In this document: positions 1 to 9,422 of the stretch, piece by piece
Numbering within the stretch: the first letter of the stretch is position 1
Layout of the letters: the number at the start of each line of letters is the position of its first letter
Assembly (NCBI GenBank): GCA_023428335.1
Contig: JAEYYS010000160.1
Location: forward strand, 1-11,902
Origin: Verrucomicrobiota bacterium
GTDB taxonomy: Bacteria; Verrucomicrobiota; Verrucomicrobiia; Verrucomicrobiales; Verrucomicrobiaceae
Reading direction: 5' to 3'
Length of the DNA: 11,902 bases
The notes under the pieces: generated by a model
Database searches by the model: none
What the model was told of the DNA's origin: nothing
Seen by the model: only the letters and a program-made list of their open reading frames with translations
Made by a program: the position numbers and the translations under genes

Positions 1-6
1 CCTCTC

Positions 7-2871
<2,865 letters not shown>

Positions 2872-2889
2872 GCGGCGCGCCTCAGGAGC

Positions 2890-2913
2890 GCGAGTGTGAC
2901 GAAGGTCACTCGC
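2890..2913 (+). terminator. Imperfect hairpin after alaS, weak terminator candidate
   Basis: Nineteen bases after the alaS stop, GCGAG (2890-2894) and TGAC (2897-2900) can pair with GTCA (2905-2908) and CTCGC (2909-2913). This gives a nine-pair stem with a two-base bulge and a GAAG loop. No T-tract follows (CTCTGGGG), so it does not meet the classical intrinsic-terminator pattern. It is the only clear structure found in the 160-bp gap between alaS and the sulfatase gene. Confidence 0.3.
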
Positions 2914-3031
2914 TCTGGGGCGGTCGGCACGCACGGCAAGGGCGTCCTGCCGCTCATCCTGCGCGGCAGCCTCGCATCCGCCGAAAGGCGCGGGCGCGGC
3001 CGCCGTTTCAGGGGGCCAACCCGAATCTGTC

Positions 3032-4549
3032 ATGCGCGCCCTGCTCTGCCTCGCTGTCCTGCTGTCCGCCTCGCTCCTGCACGCGCAGGAGCGCAAGAAC
3101 GTGCTGTTCATCATCTCGGACGACCTCAACAACTACCTCGGTTGCTACGGCGATCCGCGCGCGAAGACGCCGAACCTCGACAAGTTGGCGGCGCGCGGGG
3201 TGCGCTTCGATCGCGCCTACTGCACCTTCCCGCTCTGCGGTCCGAGTCGCAACTCGATGCTGACCGGCCTGTACCCGAACAGCAATGGCATCCTCACCAA
3301 TGCCCAGATCTTCCGCCAGACGGTGCCCTCGCACGTCAGCCTGCCGCAGGCCTTCCGCCAGCAGGGCTACTTCGCCGGCCGCATCGGCAAGCTCTACCAT
3401 TACAACGTGCCGAAATCGATCGGCACCGACGGCCACGATGATCCAGGATCCTGGGAGCTGGAACTCAATCCGGCCGGGGTGGATCGCCTGGAGGAAGAGG
3501 ACGAGATTTTCACCCTCACCCCCGGTCAGTTCGGCGGCACGCTGAGCTGGTATGCCTCGCCAAAGAGCGACGCCCATCACACCGATGGAAAGATCGCCGC
3601 GGACGCCGAGTGGGTGCTGGAGCGCTGTGCGCGCCAGCCGGAGCGGCCCTTCTTTCTGGCGGTCGGCTTCTTCCGGCCGCACACGCCCTACGTGGCGCCG
3701 CAGACGCCCTACTACGAGTGGTATCCGCCGGGCCAGATGCCGGTGCATCCACCGATCGAGCAGAACCCGCCCGAAGTGCCGGCAGCGGCCTTGGGCAGCT
3801 ACAAGAAGGAGCAGGACAAGCTCACCGACGACCTGCGCCGCCAGTGCCTGCAGGCCTACTATGCCAGCATCAGTTTCATGGATGCCCAGGTCGGTCGGGT
3901 CATCGACGCCCTCGACCGCCACGGGCTGGCGGAGAAGACGGTCATCGTCTTCACCAGCGACCACGGCTACCACATGGGCGAGCACGGGCTGTGGCAGAAG
4001 ATGAGCCTGTTTGAAGGCAGCGCGCGCGTGCCGCTGCTGGTCGTCGCTCCAGGCACGACCCAGGCGGGCGGGGTCGCCAAGACCCCGGTCAGCCACCTCG
4101 ATCTGTACCCGACCCTGGCCGAACTCTGCGGGGTGAAGGCGCCGGCCAACCTGCAGGGCCAGAGCCTGGTGCCGATCCTGAAGAACCCGGAGGCGAAGGG
4201 GCGCGGCTGGGCGATCACCCAGGTCTCGCGCGGCGGTGGTCCAAACCGTGCGACGGTGAGTCGCGACAAGGGTTCCGAGGGCAAGCGCTTCTTTGGCTAC
4301 AGCCTGCGCACGCCGCGCTGGCGCTACACCGAGTGGGATGAGGGTCGGCAGGGCCGCGAGCTGTACGATCACGATGCCGATCCCGGCGAGCTGAAGAACC
4401 TGGCCGGCGATCCGGCCCTGGCGGCGACGGTGGCCGAGCTGAGCGAGCAGCTGCGTGCCGCGGCCAAGGGCAGCTTTCCTGCCGATGGCATCACGCCGCC
4501 GCTGAAGAAGGAGGGCCCGCTGTGGGCGCCGAACCTCACCGAGCCCTGA
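3032..4549 (+). CDS. Secreted sulfatase, iduronate-2-sulfatase type
   Basis: Hydrolyses a sulfate ester, probably on a sulfated polysaccharide or glycosaminoglycan, outside the cytoplasm. The first 19 residues form a signal peptide (MRALLCLAVLLSASLLHAQ), with likely cleavage after HAQ, which fixes the ATG at 3032. The mature enzyme starts directly into the fold, with metal-binding Asp30-Asp31 in IISDDLNNYLGCYG. The sulfatase signature CGPSRNSMLTG spans 69-79; Cys69 in CxPSR is the residue normally converted to formylglycine. Further active-site elements are GKLYH at 119-123, RPHTPY around His217, metal ligands Asp310-His311 (TSDHGYHMGEHG) and Lys323 (WQKMSLFEGS). FFRPHTPYVAP and the TPYYEWYPP segment resemble the iduronate-2-sulfatase branch, but the true substrate cannot be read from sequence. 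The length of 505 residues is normal. It lies 160 bp after alaS with no Shine-Dalgarno sequence and no partner hydrolase nearby. No maturation enzyme is encoded in the window. Confidence 0.95.
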   Translation: MRALLCLAVLLSASLLHAQERKNVLFIISDDLNNYLGCYGDPRAKTPNLDKLAARGVRFDRAYCTFPLCGPSRNSMLTGLYPNSNGILTNAQIFRQTVPSHVSLPQAFRQQGYFAGRIGKLYHYNVPKSIGTDGHDDPGSWELELNPAGVDRLEEEDEIFTLTPGQFGGTLSWYASPKSDAHHTDGKIAADAEWVLERCARQPERPFFLAVGFFRPHTPYVAPQTPYYEWYPPGQMPVHPPIEQNPPEVPAAALGSYKKEQDKLTDDLRRQCLQAYYASISFMDAQVGRVIDALDRHGLAEKTVIVFTSDHGYHMGEHGLWQKMSLFEGSARVPLLVVAPGTTQAGGVAKTPVSHLDLYPTLAELCGVKAPANLQGQSLVPILKNPEAKGRGWAITQVSRGGGPNRATVSRDKGSEGKRFFGYSLRTPRWRYTEWDEGRQGRELYDHDADPGELKNLAGDPALAATVAELSEQLRAAAKGSFPADGITPPLKKEGPLWAPNLTEP

Positions 4550-5374
4550 TCAGGCCGGGCTGTGCCAGTCGCGCCGCACGCGCTCGATGAGCAGCGCGCG
4601 GCCGCTGGCGGGATCGATGGTGACCAGCACGCCGTTGAGGCGGACGACACCGCGGCCGACCCCGAAGCGGGCGGGCAGCTGGGTGTGGAAGCGTTCCAGC
4701 ACCGGCTCGATCTGGCTGCCGATGATGGAATCGAGCGGACCGCACATGCCGGCGTCGCTCTGAAACGCGGTGCCCTGCGGCAGGATGCGTTCATCGGCGG
4801 TCGGCACGTGGGTGTGGGTGCCGACAACCGCCGAGACCTTGCCGTCGAGGTGCCAGCCCATGGCGACCTTTTCGCTGGTGGCCTCGGCGTGGAAATCGAC
4901 GAAGAGGATCGGCGTCTCCTGGCGCAGGCGTTCGACGCATTCGCTGGCGACCGTGAAGGGGTTTTCCAACTGGTCGCGCATGAAGGTGCGGCCCTGCAGG
5001 TTGAGGACGCCGATTTTGCCCTTTTTCGTCTCCAGCACGATGCTGCCCTGGCCGGGCGCGCCGGTCGGGTAGTTGAGCGGGCGCAGCAGGCGCGGTTCCT
5101 CGGCGAGGAAGGGCAGGATTTCCTTTTGGTCCCAGATGTGGTCGCCGGTGGTGATGACGGCCGCGCCGGCGCGCATGAGGCCGATGGCGATCTTCGGCGT
5201 GATGCCACGACCGCCGGCGGCGTTTTCACCGTTGACGATGACGAAGTCGGCCTGCAGCTCCTGCTTCCAGTCGGGCAGCAGGGCGGCGACCGCGCGCCGG
5301 CCGGGGTCGCCGACGACGTCGCCCAGGAAGAGGAGGCGGAGGAGGTCGGGGGTCGCAGCGGCGGCTTCGGTCAT
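4550..5374 (-). CDS. ymdB: YmdB-family metallophosphoesterase
   Basis: Dinuclear-metal phosphoesterase of the calcineurin-like superfamily, related to Bacillus subtilis YmdB, a 2',3'-cyclic-nucleotide phosphodiesterase; cytoplasmic. With the start at 5374 it has 274 residues, close to the usual 265. Motifs run in family order: LLFLGDVVGDPG (Asp19), VNGENAAGGRG (Glu50, Asn51), TTGDHIWDQKEI (Asp78, His79), LNLQGRTFM, DFHAEATSEK (His162), VGTHTHVPTADERILP (His187, His189) and GMCGP. Asp78 sits where B. subtilis YmdB has Asn (GNHTWD), a metal-ligand position. The frame stays open upstream to 5560, but those 62 residues are low-complexity and overlap the amidase gene, so the start at MTEAAAATPD is preferred. 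No Shine-Dalgarno sequence precedes it. It is divergent from the amidase gene, 49 bp away, and its stop codon abuts the sulfatase stop. The cellular role in this organism is unknown. Confidence 0.95.
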   Translation of the reverse strand: MTEAAAATPDLLRLLFLGDVVGDPGRRAVAALLPDWKQELQADFVIVNGENAAGGRGITPKIAIGLMRAGAAVITTGDHIWDQKEILPFLAEEPRLLRPLNYPTGAPGQGSIVLETKKGKIGVLNLQGRTFMRDQLENPFTVASECVERLRQETPILFVDFHAEATSEKVAMGWHLDGKVSAVVGTHTHVPTADERILPQGTAFQSDAGMCGPLDSIIGSQIEPVLERFHTQLPARFGVGRGVVRLNGVLVTIDPASGRALLIERVRRDWHSPA

Positions 5375-5395
5375 GGCCGCACTTAGTAGGTGATG

Positions 5396-5407
5396 GATGC
5401 GCGCATC
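5396..5407. promoter_or_regulatory. 12-bp palindrome in divergent gap
   Basis: GATGCGCGCATC is a perfect 12-bp palindrome inside the 49-bp gap between the divergent ymdB-like and amidase starts. It lies 16 bp before the amidase ATG and 21 bp before the minus-strand ATG, a suitable place for an operator or dimer-binding site. No convincing -35/-10 pair can be assigned on either side. Short GC-alternating palindromes also arise by chance in such DNA. Confidence 0.3.
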
Positions 5408-5413
5408 AAGTCT

Positions 5414-5417
5414 AGGA
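5414..5417 (+). promoter_or_regulatory. Shine-Dalgarno AGGA for the amidase
   Basis: AGGA is followed by a six-base spacer (TGGCGC) and then the ATG at 5424. It favours 5424 over the in-frame ATG at 5397. It is the only plausible ribosome binding site among the nine genes of the window. Confidence 0.6.
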
Positions 5418-5423
5418 TGGCGC

Positions 5424-6758
5424 ATGCATCGGCTTTTCCCACTCACGCTCCGGCTGCTGGCCGGCGCCTGCGGCGCCCTGGCGGGCCTGCATGCGCAGAC
5501 CGCGGCGCCCCCGGGTCCGGAGCCCGCGGCCGTCGCGGAACAGATCGAGCGACTGGCCAAGCTCAGCCCGCTCGGGCAAAAGCCCGACTGGCAAGTGCTG
5601 CAGGCCTACCAGCTGGTTTTCACCCGCGAGGAGTTCGACACGGCCTGGCACGGGTTGTACTCGGCCGAAGGCGGCCTGCCGCCGCCGCTGCGCATCCTGC
5701 CGGAGGCGGTCGAGATCCCCACCGGCCGGCCGACCGATCCCGTGCTGCGCATTGCCTTCCGCGATCCCGCCCGACCCGCCCAACCGTCGCCGCCGCGCGC
5801 CTGGCGCCGGGTCAGTGAACTGCCGCCGCTCCAGGAGCGGCCGGTGTTGAGCGACCTGCGCATCGCCCTTGATCCCGGCCACATTGGCGGTGCCTGGGCG
5901 CGCATGGAAGAGCGCTACCTGAGTTTCCAGCCCGGCGAAGCCATCCAGGAGGGAGACCTCAGCCTGACGGCGGCCCGCGTTTTGGCCGAGCGACTGACGG
6001 CCCTCGGAGCCGAGGTGACCCTGGTGCGTGAGCGCAACGAGCCGGTCACGGAGTTGCGGCCCGACGACCTGCGCCGCGAGGCGACCGAGCTGCTGCAGCA
6101 GGCTGGCATTGCCCAACCCGTCGCCAGCTACGAAGGCCTGGATGGCAGTGCCAAGGCGCAGACCGTGCAGTGGCAGGCGGAAAAGCTGTTTTACCGGGTC
6201 AGCGAGATCCACGCGCGCGCCGACAAGGTGAACGAACAAATCCGCCCCGATCTGGTGCTCTGCCTGCACCTCAATGCCGAGGCCTGGGGCAATGCCGAGG
6301 CACCGCAGTTTTCGCCGGAGAACCACCTGCATGTGCTGGTCAATGGCTGCTACGCGGCGGTCGAGCTCGAGCAGGCCGATGTCCGCCATGAGATGTTTTC
6401 CCGCCTCTTCCAGCGCATCCACGAGGAGGAGATTCCACTCGCACAAGCGGTCGCCGGTGGTCTAGCCCGCCGCACCGGCCTGCCGGCCTACGTTTACAAG
6501 ACCCCGAATGCGCGCCGGGCCGGCGACAACCCCTACGTCTATGCACGGAACCTGCTCGCCAACCGGTTGTACCAATGCCCGGTCGTGTACCTGGAACCCT
6601 TTGTCATGAACCATGAGGCCACCTACCGCCGCCTGTTGAAGGGGCATTGGGTGGGTCGCACCCTCATCGACGGCCGTCTGCAGTCGAGCGCGCTCGAGGA
6701 CTATGTCCGCGGCGTCGTCGACGGCCTGGTCGCCCACTACCAAACCCGCCGCCCATGA
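5424..6758 (+). CDS. Secreted N-acetylmuramoyl-L-alanine amidase (Amidase_3 type, divergent)
   Basis: Zinc amidase expected to cut the bond between N-acetylmuramic acid and L-alanine in peptidoglycan, acting in the periplasm. The start at 5424 gives a signal peptide (MHRLFPLTLRLLAGACGALA, ending near HAQ at 23-25) and has an AGGA at good spacing; starting at 5397 would add nine residues of no evident value. Residues about 26-140 are a proline-rich N-terminal region that I do not recognise. The catalytic domain begins at RIALDPGHIGG (His153), with the second zinc ligand Glu176 in AIQEGDLSLTAA. It continues through ALGAEVTLVRERNEPV, then RADKVN and LVLCLHLNAEAWG (His282, in place of the usual SIHxN), and ends at VVYLEPFVMNHEATY (Glu391). 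The spacing from Glu176 to His282 is about 106 residues, roughly twice that of AmiC-type enzymes, so an extra segment is present. Its TGA overlaps the next gene's ATG (ATGA), suggesting co-translation. Confidence 0.88.
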   Translation: MHRLFPLTLRLLAGACGALAGLHAQTAAPPGPEPAAVAEQIERLAKLSPLGQKPDWQVLQAYQLVFTREEFDTAWHGLYSAEGGLPPPLRILPEAVEIPTGRPTDPVLRIAFRDPARPAQPSPPRAWRRVSELPPLQERPVLSDLRIALDPGHIGGAWARMEERYLSFQPGEAIQEGDLSLTAARVLAERLTALGAEVTLVRERNEPVTELRPDDLRREATELLQQAGIAQPVASYEGLDGSAKAQTVQWQAEKLFYRVSEIHARADKVNEQIRPDLVLCLHLNAEAWGNAEAPQFSPENHLHVLVNGCYAAVELEQADVRHEMFSRLFQRIHEEEIPLAQAVAGGLARRTGLPAYVYKTPNARRAGDNPYVYARNLLANRLYQCPVVYLEPFVMNHEATYRRLLKGHWVGRTLIDGRLQSSALEDYVRGVVDGLVAHYQTRRP

Positions 6759-8221
6759 AGGTCCTTGTCATCGGCTGCGGCTTCGTCGGCGAACGCGCCG
6801 CCGACCTCCTCCATGAGGCCGGCCACCGCGTCACCGGCGTCACCCATTCCACCGCCTCGGCGGAACGTCTCGCCGCCGCTAAACCCTGGCGCGTGCTCGC
6901 CTGCGACATCAGCCAGGCCACGCAGGTGCAGGGGCTCGCGGAGGCCGTTGGGCCGGTCGACGCCTTCCTGCACTGCGCCAGCTCCGGTCGCGGCGGCGCC
7001 GAGGCCTACCAGGCGGTGTATGTCGACGGCCTGCGCCACTTGATCGCCGCCTTCCCCAGCGCGCGCCCGGTGTTCACCAGCAGCACCAGCGTCTATCCGC
7101 AGACCGACGGCGGCATCGTCGATGAGACCAGTCCGGCCGAACCGCCGCGCGACACGGGTCGCCTGCTGCGTGCGGCCGAGGAGCTGGCGCTGGCGGCTGG
7201 CGGCATCGCCGCGCGTGTCGCCGGCATCTACGGCCCCGGGCGTTCATTCGTGCTCAAGAACCTGCTGGAAGGCAAGTCCGGGGTGGAGACTGCCGCCGGC
7301 GCGCCCGACGGCCGCTGCCTGAACCAGATCCACCGCGAGGATGCCGCCTCGGCGCTCGTCCACCTTGCCCTGCAGCCGGGTCTGGCGGGGCTGTTCAACA
7401 TCGTCGACAACGTCCCGCTGCTGCAGCGCGAGTGCCTGGAGCGGTTGGCCTTCCTGTTCAGCCTGCCGCGCCCCGGCGATCGCGCGCCCGACCCCGGCCG
7501 CAAGCGCGGCTGGACCCACAAACGCGTCAGCAACGCCCGCCTGCGCGCCAGCGGCTGGCAGCCGCGGTATCCCGATTACTTCCGCGCCCTGCAGGACGAT
7601 CCCAACCTCGCCAGCTCGATCCTCGGCGAGGTCCACCAGGCCCAGCCGGAGAGTCTGCCGCGCGCGCCGAACATCGTCCTCATCGGCCTGATGGGCTGCG
7701 GCAAATCGAGCGTCGGTCGCATCGTCGCCCACATGCTCGGCTTCCAGTTCGTCGACACCGACCACCTGCTCATCGAGGCCGCCGGCTGCTCGATCCCCGA
7801 GATCTTTGCGCGCGAGGGCGAGGCCGGGTTTCGCGCCCGCGAATCGGCCGTGCTGCGCCGCCTGCTCGGGCGTCGCCACTGCGTCATCGCCACCGGCGGC
7901 GGCATCGTCACCCAGGCGCGCAACCGGCCGCTGCTGCGTCACCTGGGCTTCCTCACCTGGCTGGAAGCCGATCCCGCCCTGCTGGCACGGCGCACCGCCA
8001 GCAACAACGACCGGCCGCTGCTGCGCGACGGTGAACCGCCCGAGCAGAAGCTGCGCCGCCTGCTTGAGGAGCGCGGGCCGTTGTACCGCGAGCTGGCGGA
8101 TTTGCGCATCCAGACCGACGACCTGTCGCAGCAGGAGAGCGCCTATGGCGTGGCCGAGAGCGCGCGGGTGTTTTTCGCGCACCGGCCACCGGTCGTTGCA
8201 GCCGCGGCGGAGACGGTCTAA
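6755..8221 (+). CDS. aroK: Fusion: NAD(P)-binding epimerase-like domain + shikimate kinase
   Basis: One uninterrupted 488-residue frame holding two enzymes. Residues 1-280 are an SDR-type Rossmann domain of the YeeZ kind: KVLVIGCGFVGE (Gly7, Gly9, Gly12), CASSGRGG, FTSSTSVYPQTDGG, RVAGIYGPGR and QIHREDAASALVHL. The YxxxK catalytic pair of classical extended SDRs is not evident. After a short linker (about 283-303), residues 305-475 form a complete shikimate kinase, which phosphorylates shikimate at the 3-OH in the chorismate pathway. Its landmarks are Walker A GLMGCGKSS (Lys317), VDTDHLLIE (Asp336), GFRARES (Arg360, Glu363), the ATGGGIV glycines 381-383, NDRPLL with lid Arg420, and PLYRELAD with Arg445. 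Both halves keep their nucleotide-binding motifs, so neither looks degenerate. The ATG at 6755 overlaps the amidase stop, and the frame upstream of it lies in amidase coding sequence. The substrate of the SDR half is unknown. The gene symbol applies to the kinase half only. Confidence 0.93.
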   Translation: MKVLVIGCGFVGERAADLLHEAGHRVTGVTHSTASAERLAAAKPWRVLACDISQATQVQGLAEAVGPVDAFLHCASSGRGGAEAYQAVYVDGLRHLIAAFPSARPVFTSSTSVYPQTDGGIVDETSPAEPPRDTGRLLRAAEELALAAGGIAARVAGIYGPGRSFVLKNLLEGKSGVETAAGAPDGRCLNQIHREDAASALVHLALQPGLAGLFNIVDNVPLLQRECLERLAFLFSLPRPGDRAPDPGRKRGWTHKRVSNARLRASGWQPRYPDYFRALQDDPNLASSILGEVHQAQPESLPRAPNIVLIGLMGCGKSSVGRIVAHMLGFQFVDTDHLLIEAAGCSIPEIFAREGEAGFRARESAVLRRLLGRRHCVIATGGGIVTQARNRPLLRHLGFLTWLEADPALLARRTASNNDRPLLRDGEPPEQKLRRLLEERGPLYRELADLRIQTDDLSQQESAYGVAESARVFFAHRPPVVAAAAETV

Positions 8222-8312
8222 ACAAGCGTTGCCACCCCGTGCATAACCCCGCAGCGCGTCAGGCTCATCACCTGAAGGGCGCAGGTCCGTCTCCACCCGT
8301 CGTGTCCCATCC

Positions 8313-9407
8313 ATGAATCTCGCCCTCATCCGCCGGCATTTCGCGGCCACCGGGGGCGCCGAGCTGTACCTGCAGCGGCTGATCGCCGCGCTCGCCGAAG
8401 CCGGCCACGACACCCACCTCTATGCCGAAGCCTGGAAGGGCACGCCGCAGGGGGTCACCCTGCACCGCGTGCCGGTGAACGCGCCGCGCGCCACGCGCAA
8501 CCGGCGCTTCGCCGAAGCCGTCGCCACGCAGGTTGCGACCGGCGGCCACGACCTCGTGTTCAGCCTGGAGCGCACCTTCTCGCAGGACGTGTACCGGGCC
8601 GGCGACGGCGTGCATGCGGTCTGGCTGGAGCAGCGACGTCGCTATGCGCCCTGGTGGCGGCGCTGGTGGGTCGGGCGCGGCGCCTTCCACCGCCAGATGC
8701 TGGCCCTGGAAAAGCGCACCTTCGATCCGGCGGTCACCCGTCATGTCATCGCCAATTCGTCGATGGTGCGCGACGAAATCCAGGCCCACTTTGCCTTTCC
8801 CGCCGAGCGCCTGCATTTGGTCCGCAACGGCATTCATGCCGACCGCTTTCGCCAGGGGAACCGCGAGGCGGCGCGGCAGGCGCTGGGCCTGCGGCCGGAC
8901 GATTTTGTCCTGCTCTTTGTCGGCTCCGGCTGGGAGCGCAAGGGCCTGGGCTTTTTGCTGCGCCTGATGGCCCGCCTCGAACACCGCGAGCCGCGCCTGC
9001 GCCTTGTCGTTGTCGGCAAGGGCCGACTGCTGCGCAAGCCGTCGAACGTCATCCTAGCCGGGCCGATGGCGCGGGTCGAGGACGCCTACGCCGCCGCCGA
9101 TCTGTTCACCTTCCTGCCGATCTACGAGCCGGGTTCCAACGTCGTTCTGGAGGCGCTCGCCGCCGGCTTGCCGGTGCTGACCAGCCGCTTCAACGGCGCG
9201 GCCGAATGGGTGGTGGAGGGCGCCAACGGCCACGTGCTTGCCGAGCCGGCCGACACCGATGCGCTGGAGGCGGCGGTGCGGCACTGGCGCGGGCGACCCG
9301 AGGCGCGGCCGGTGAGCTGCCCGTTCCCGCTCGAGCTCGAGCACAACGTGCGCGAGACCCTGCGCGTGCTCGAACAGGCGCTGGCGGAAAAGCGCGCGCG
9401 CGCTTGA
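8313..9407 (+). CDS. GT4 glycosyltransferase, WaaG-like
   Basis: Retaining glycosyltransferase of the GT-B fold, family GT4, that transfers a sugar from a nucleotide donor, probably onto lipopolysaccharide or another surface glycan at the inner face of the cytoplasmic membrane. It has 364 residues, close to E. coli WaaG (about 374). The N-terminal acceptor domain opens with LIRRHFAATGGAELYLQRL, matching the WaaG pattern of a Gly-Gly loop after strand 1, followed by GHDTHLYAEAWKG. The C-terminal donor domain begins near 195: LLFVGSGWERKG (Arg209, Lys210), LVVVGKG, AYAAADLFTFLPIYEP, and the EX7E motif Glu272-Glu280 (EPGSNVVLE), then ALAAGLPVLTSRFNGAAEW. There are no membrane segments, and a Trp/Arg-rich stretch (114-122) could aid membrane contact. 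It is preceded by 91 bp of noncoding DNA without a clear promoter or Shine-Dalgarno sequence. Sugar specificity cannot be inferred. No other glycan-assembly gene is adjacent, so it may act outside a cluster. Confidence 0.93.
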   Translation: MNLALIRRHFAATGGAELYLQRLIAALAEAGHDTHLYAEAWKGTPQGVTLHRVPVNAPRATRNRRFAEAVATQVATGGHDLVFSLERTFSQDVYRAGDGVHAVWLEQRRRYAPWWRRWWVGRGAFHRQMLALEKRTFDPAVTRHVIANSSMVRDEIQAHFAFPAERLHLVRNGIHADRFRQGNREAARQALGLRPDDFVLLFVGSGWERKGLGFLLRLMARLEHREPRLRLVVVGKGRLLRKPSNVILAGPMARVEDAYAAADLFTFLPIYEPGSNVVLEALAAGLPVLTSRFNGAAEWVVEGANGHVLAEPADTDALEAAVRHWRGRPEARPVSCPFPLELEHNVRETLRVLEQALAEKRARA

Positions 9408-9418
9408 ACCCGCGGGTT
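9407..9418. other. 12-bp palindrome between convergent genes
   Basis: AACCCGCGGGTT is a perfect palindrome covering most of the 15-bp gap between the glycosyltransferase and rsuA stops, and it is flanked by a TTGAA direct repeat (9404-9408 and 9417-9421). As RNA it could form only a four-pair stem with a CGCG loop. It is therefore a weak candidate for a bidirectional terminator. Confidence 0.3.
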
Positions 9419-9422
9419 GAAC

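Noticed and set aside
3008..4372. 454-codon minus-strand open frame opposite the sulfatase gene
   Set aside because: No recognisable motif; it mirrors the sulfatase coding sequence, which has a signal peptide and a full active site.
4562..5386. 274-codon plus-strand frame opposite the YmdB-like gene
   Set aside because: It is an exact antisense shadow of a gene with all family motifs.
5375..5560. 62-residue N-terminal extension of the YmdB-like protein
   Set aside because: It overlaps the amidase signal-peptide region and lacks family similarity; the family normally begins a few residues before the LFLGDVVG strand.
5412..6446. 344-codon minus-strand frame opposite the amidase gene
   Set aside because: No domain, and the amidase on the other strand has all its catalytic residues.
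8259..8275. TCAGG/CCTGA hairpin before the glycosyltransferase gene
   Set aside because: Only five pairs around a seven-base loop, with no T-tract or known riboswitch core; within chance expectation.
7244..8413. 389-codon minus-strand frame opposite the shikimate kinase fusion
   Set aside because: Antisense composition artefact; the plus strand has complete Walker A and shikimate-binding motifs.
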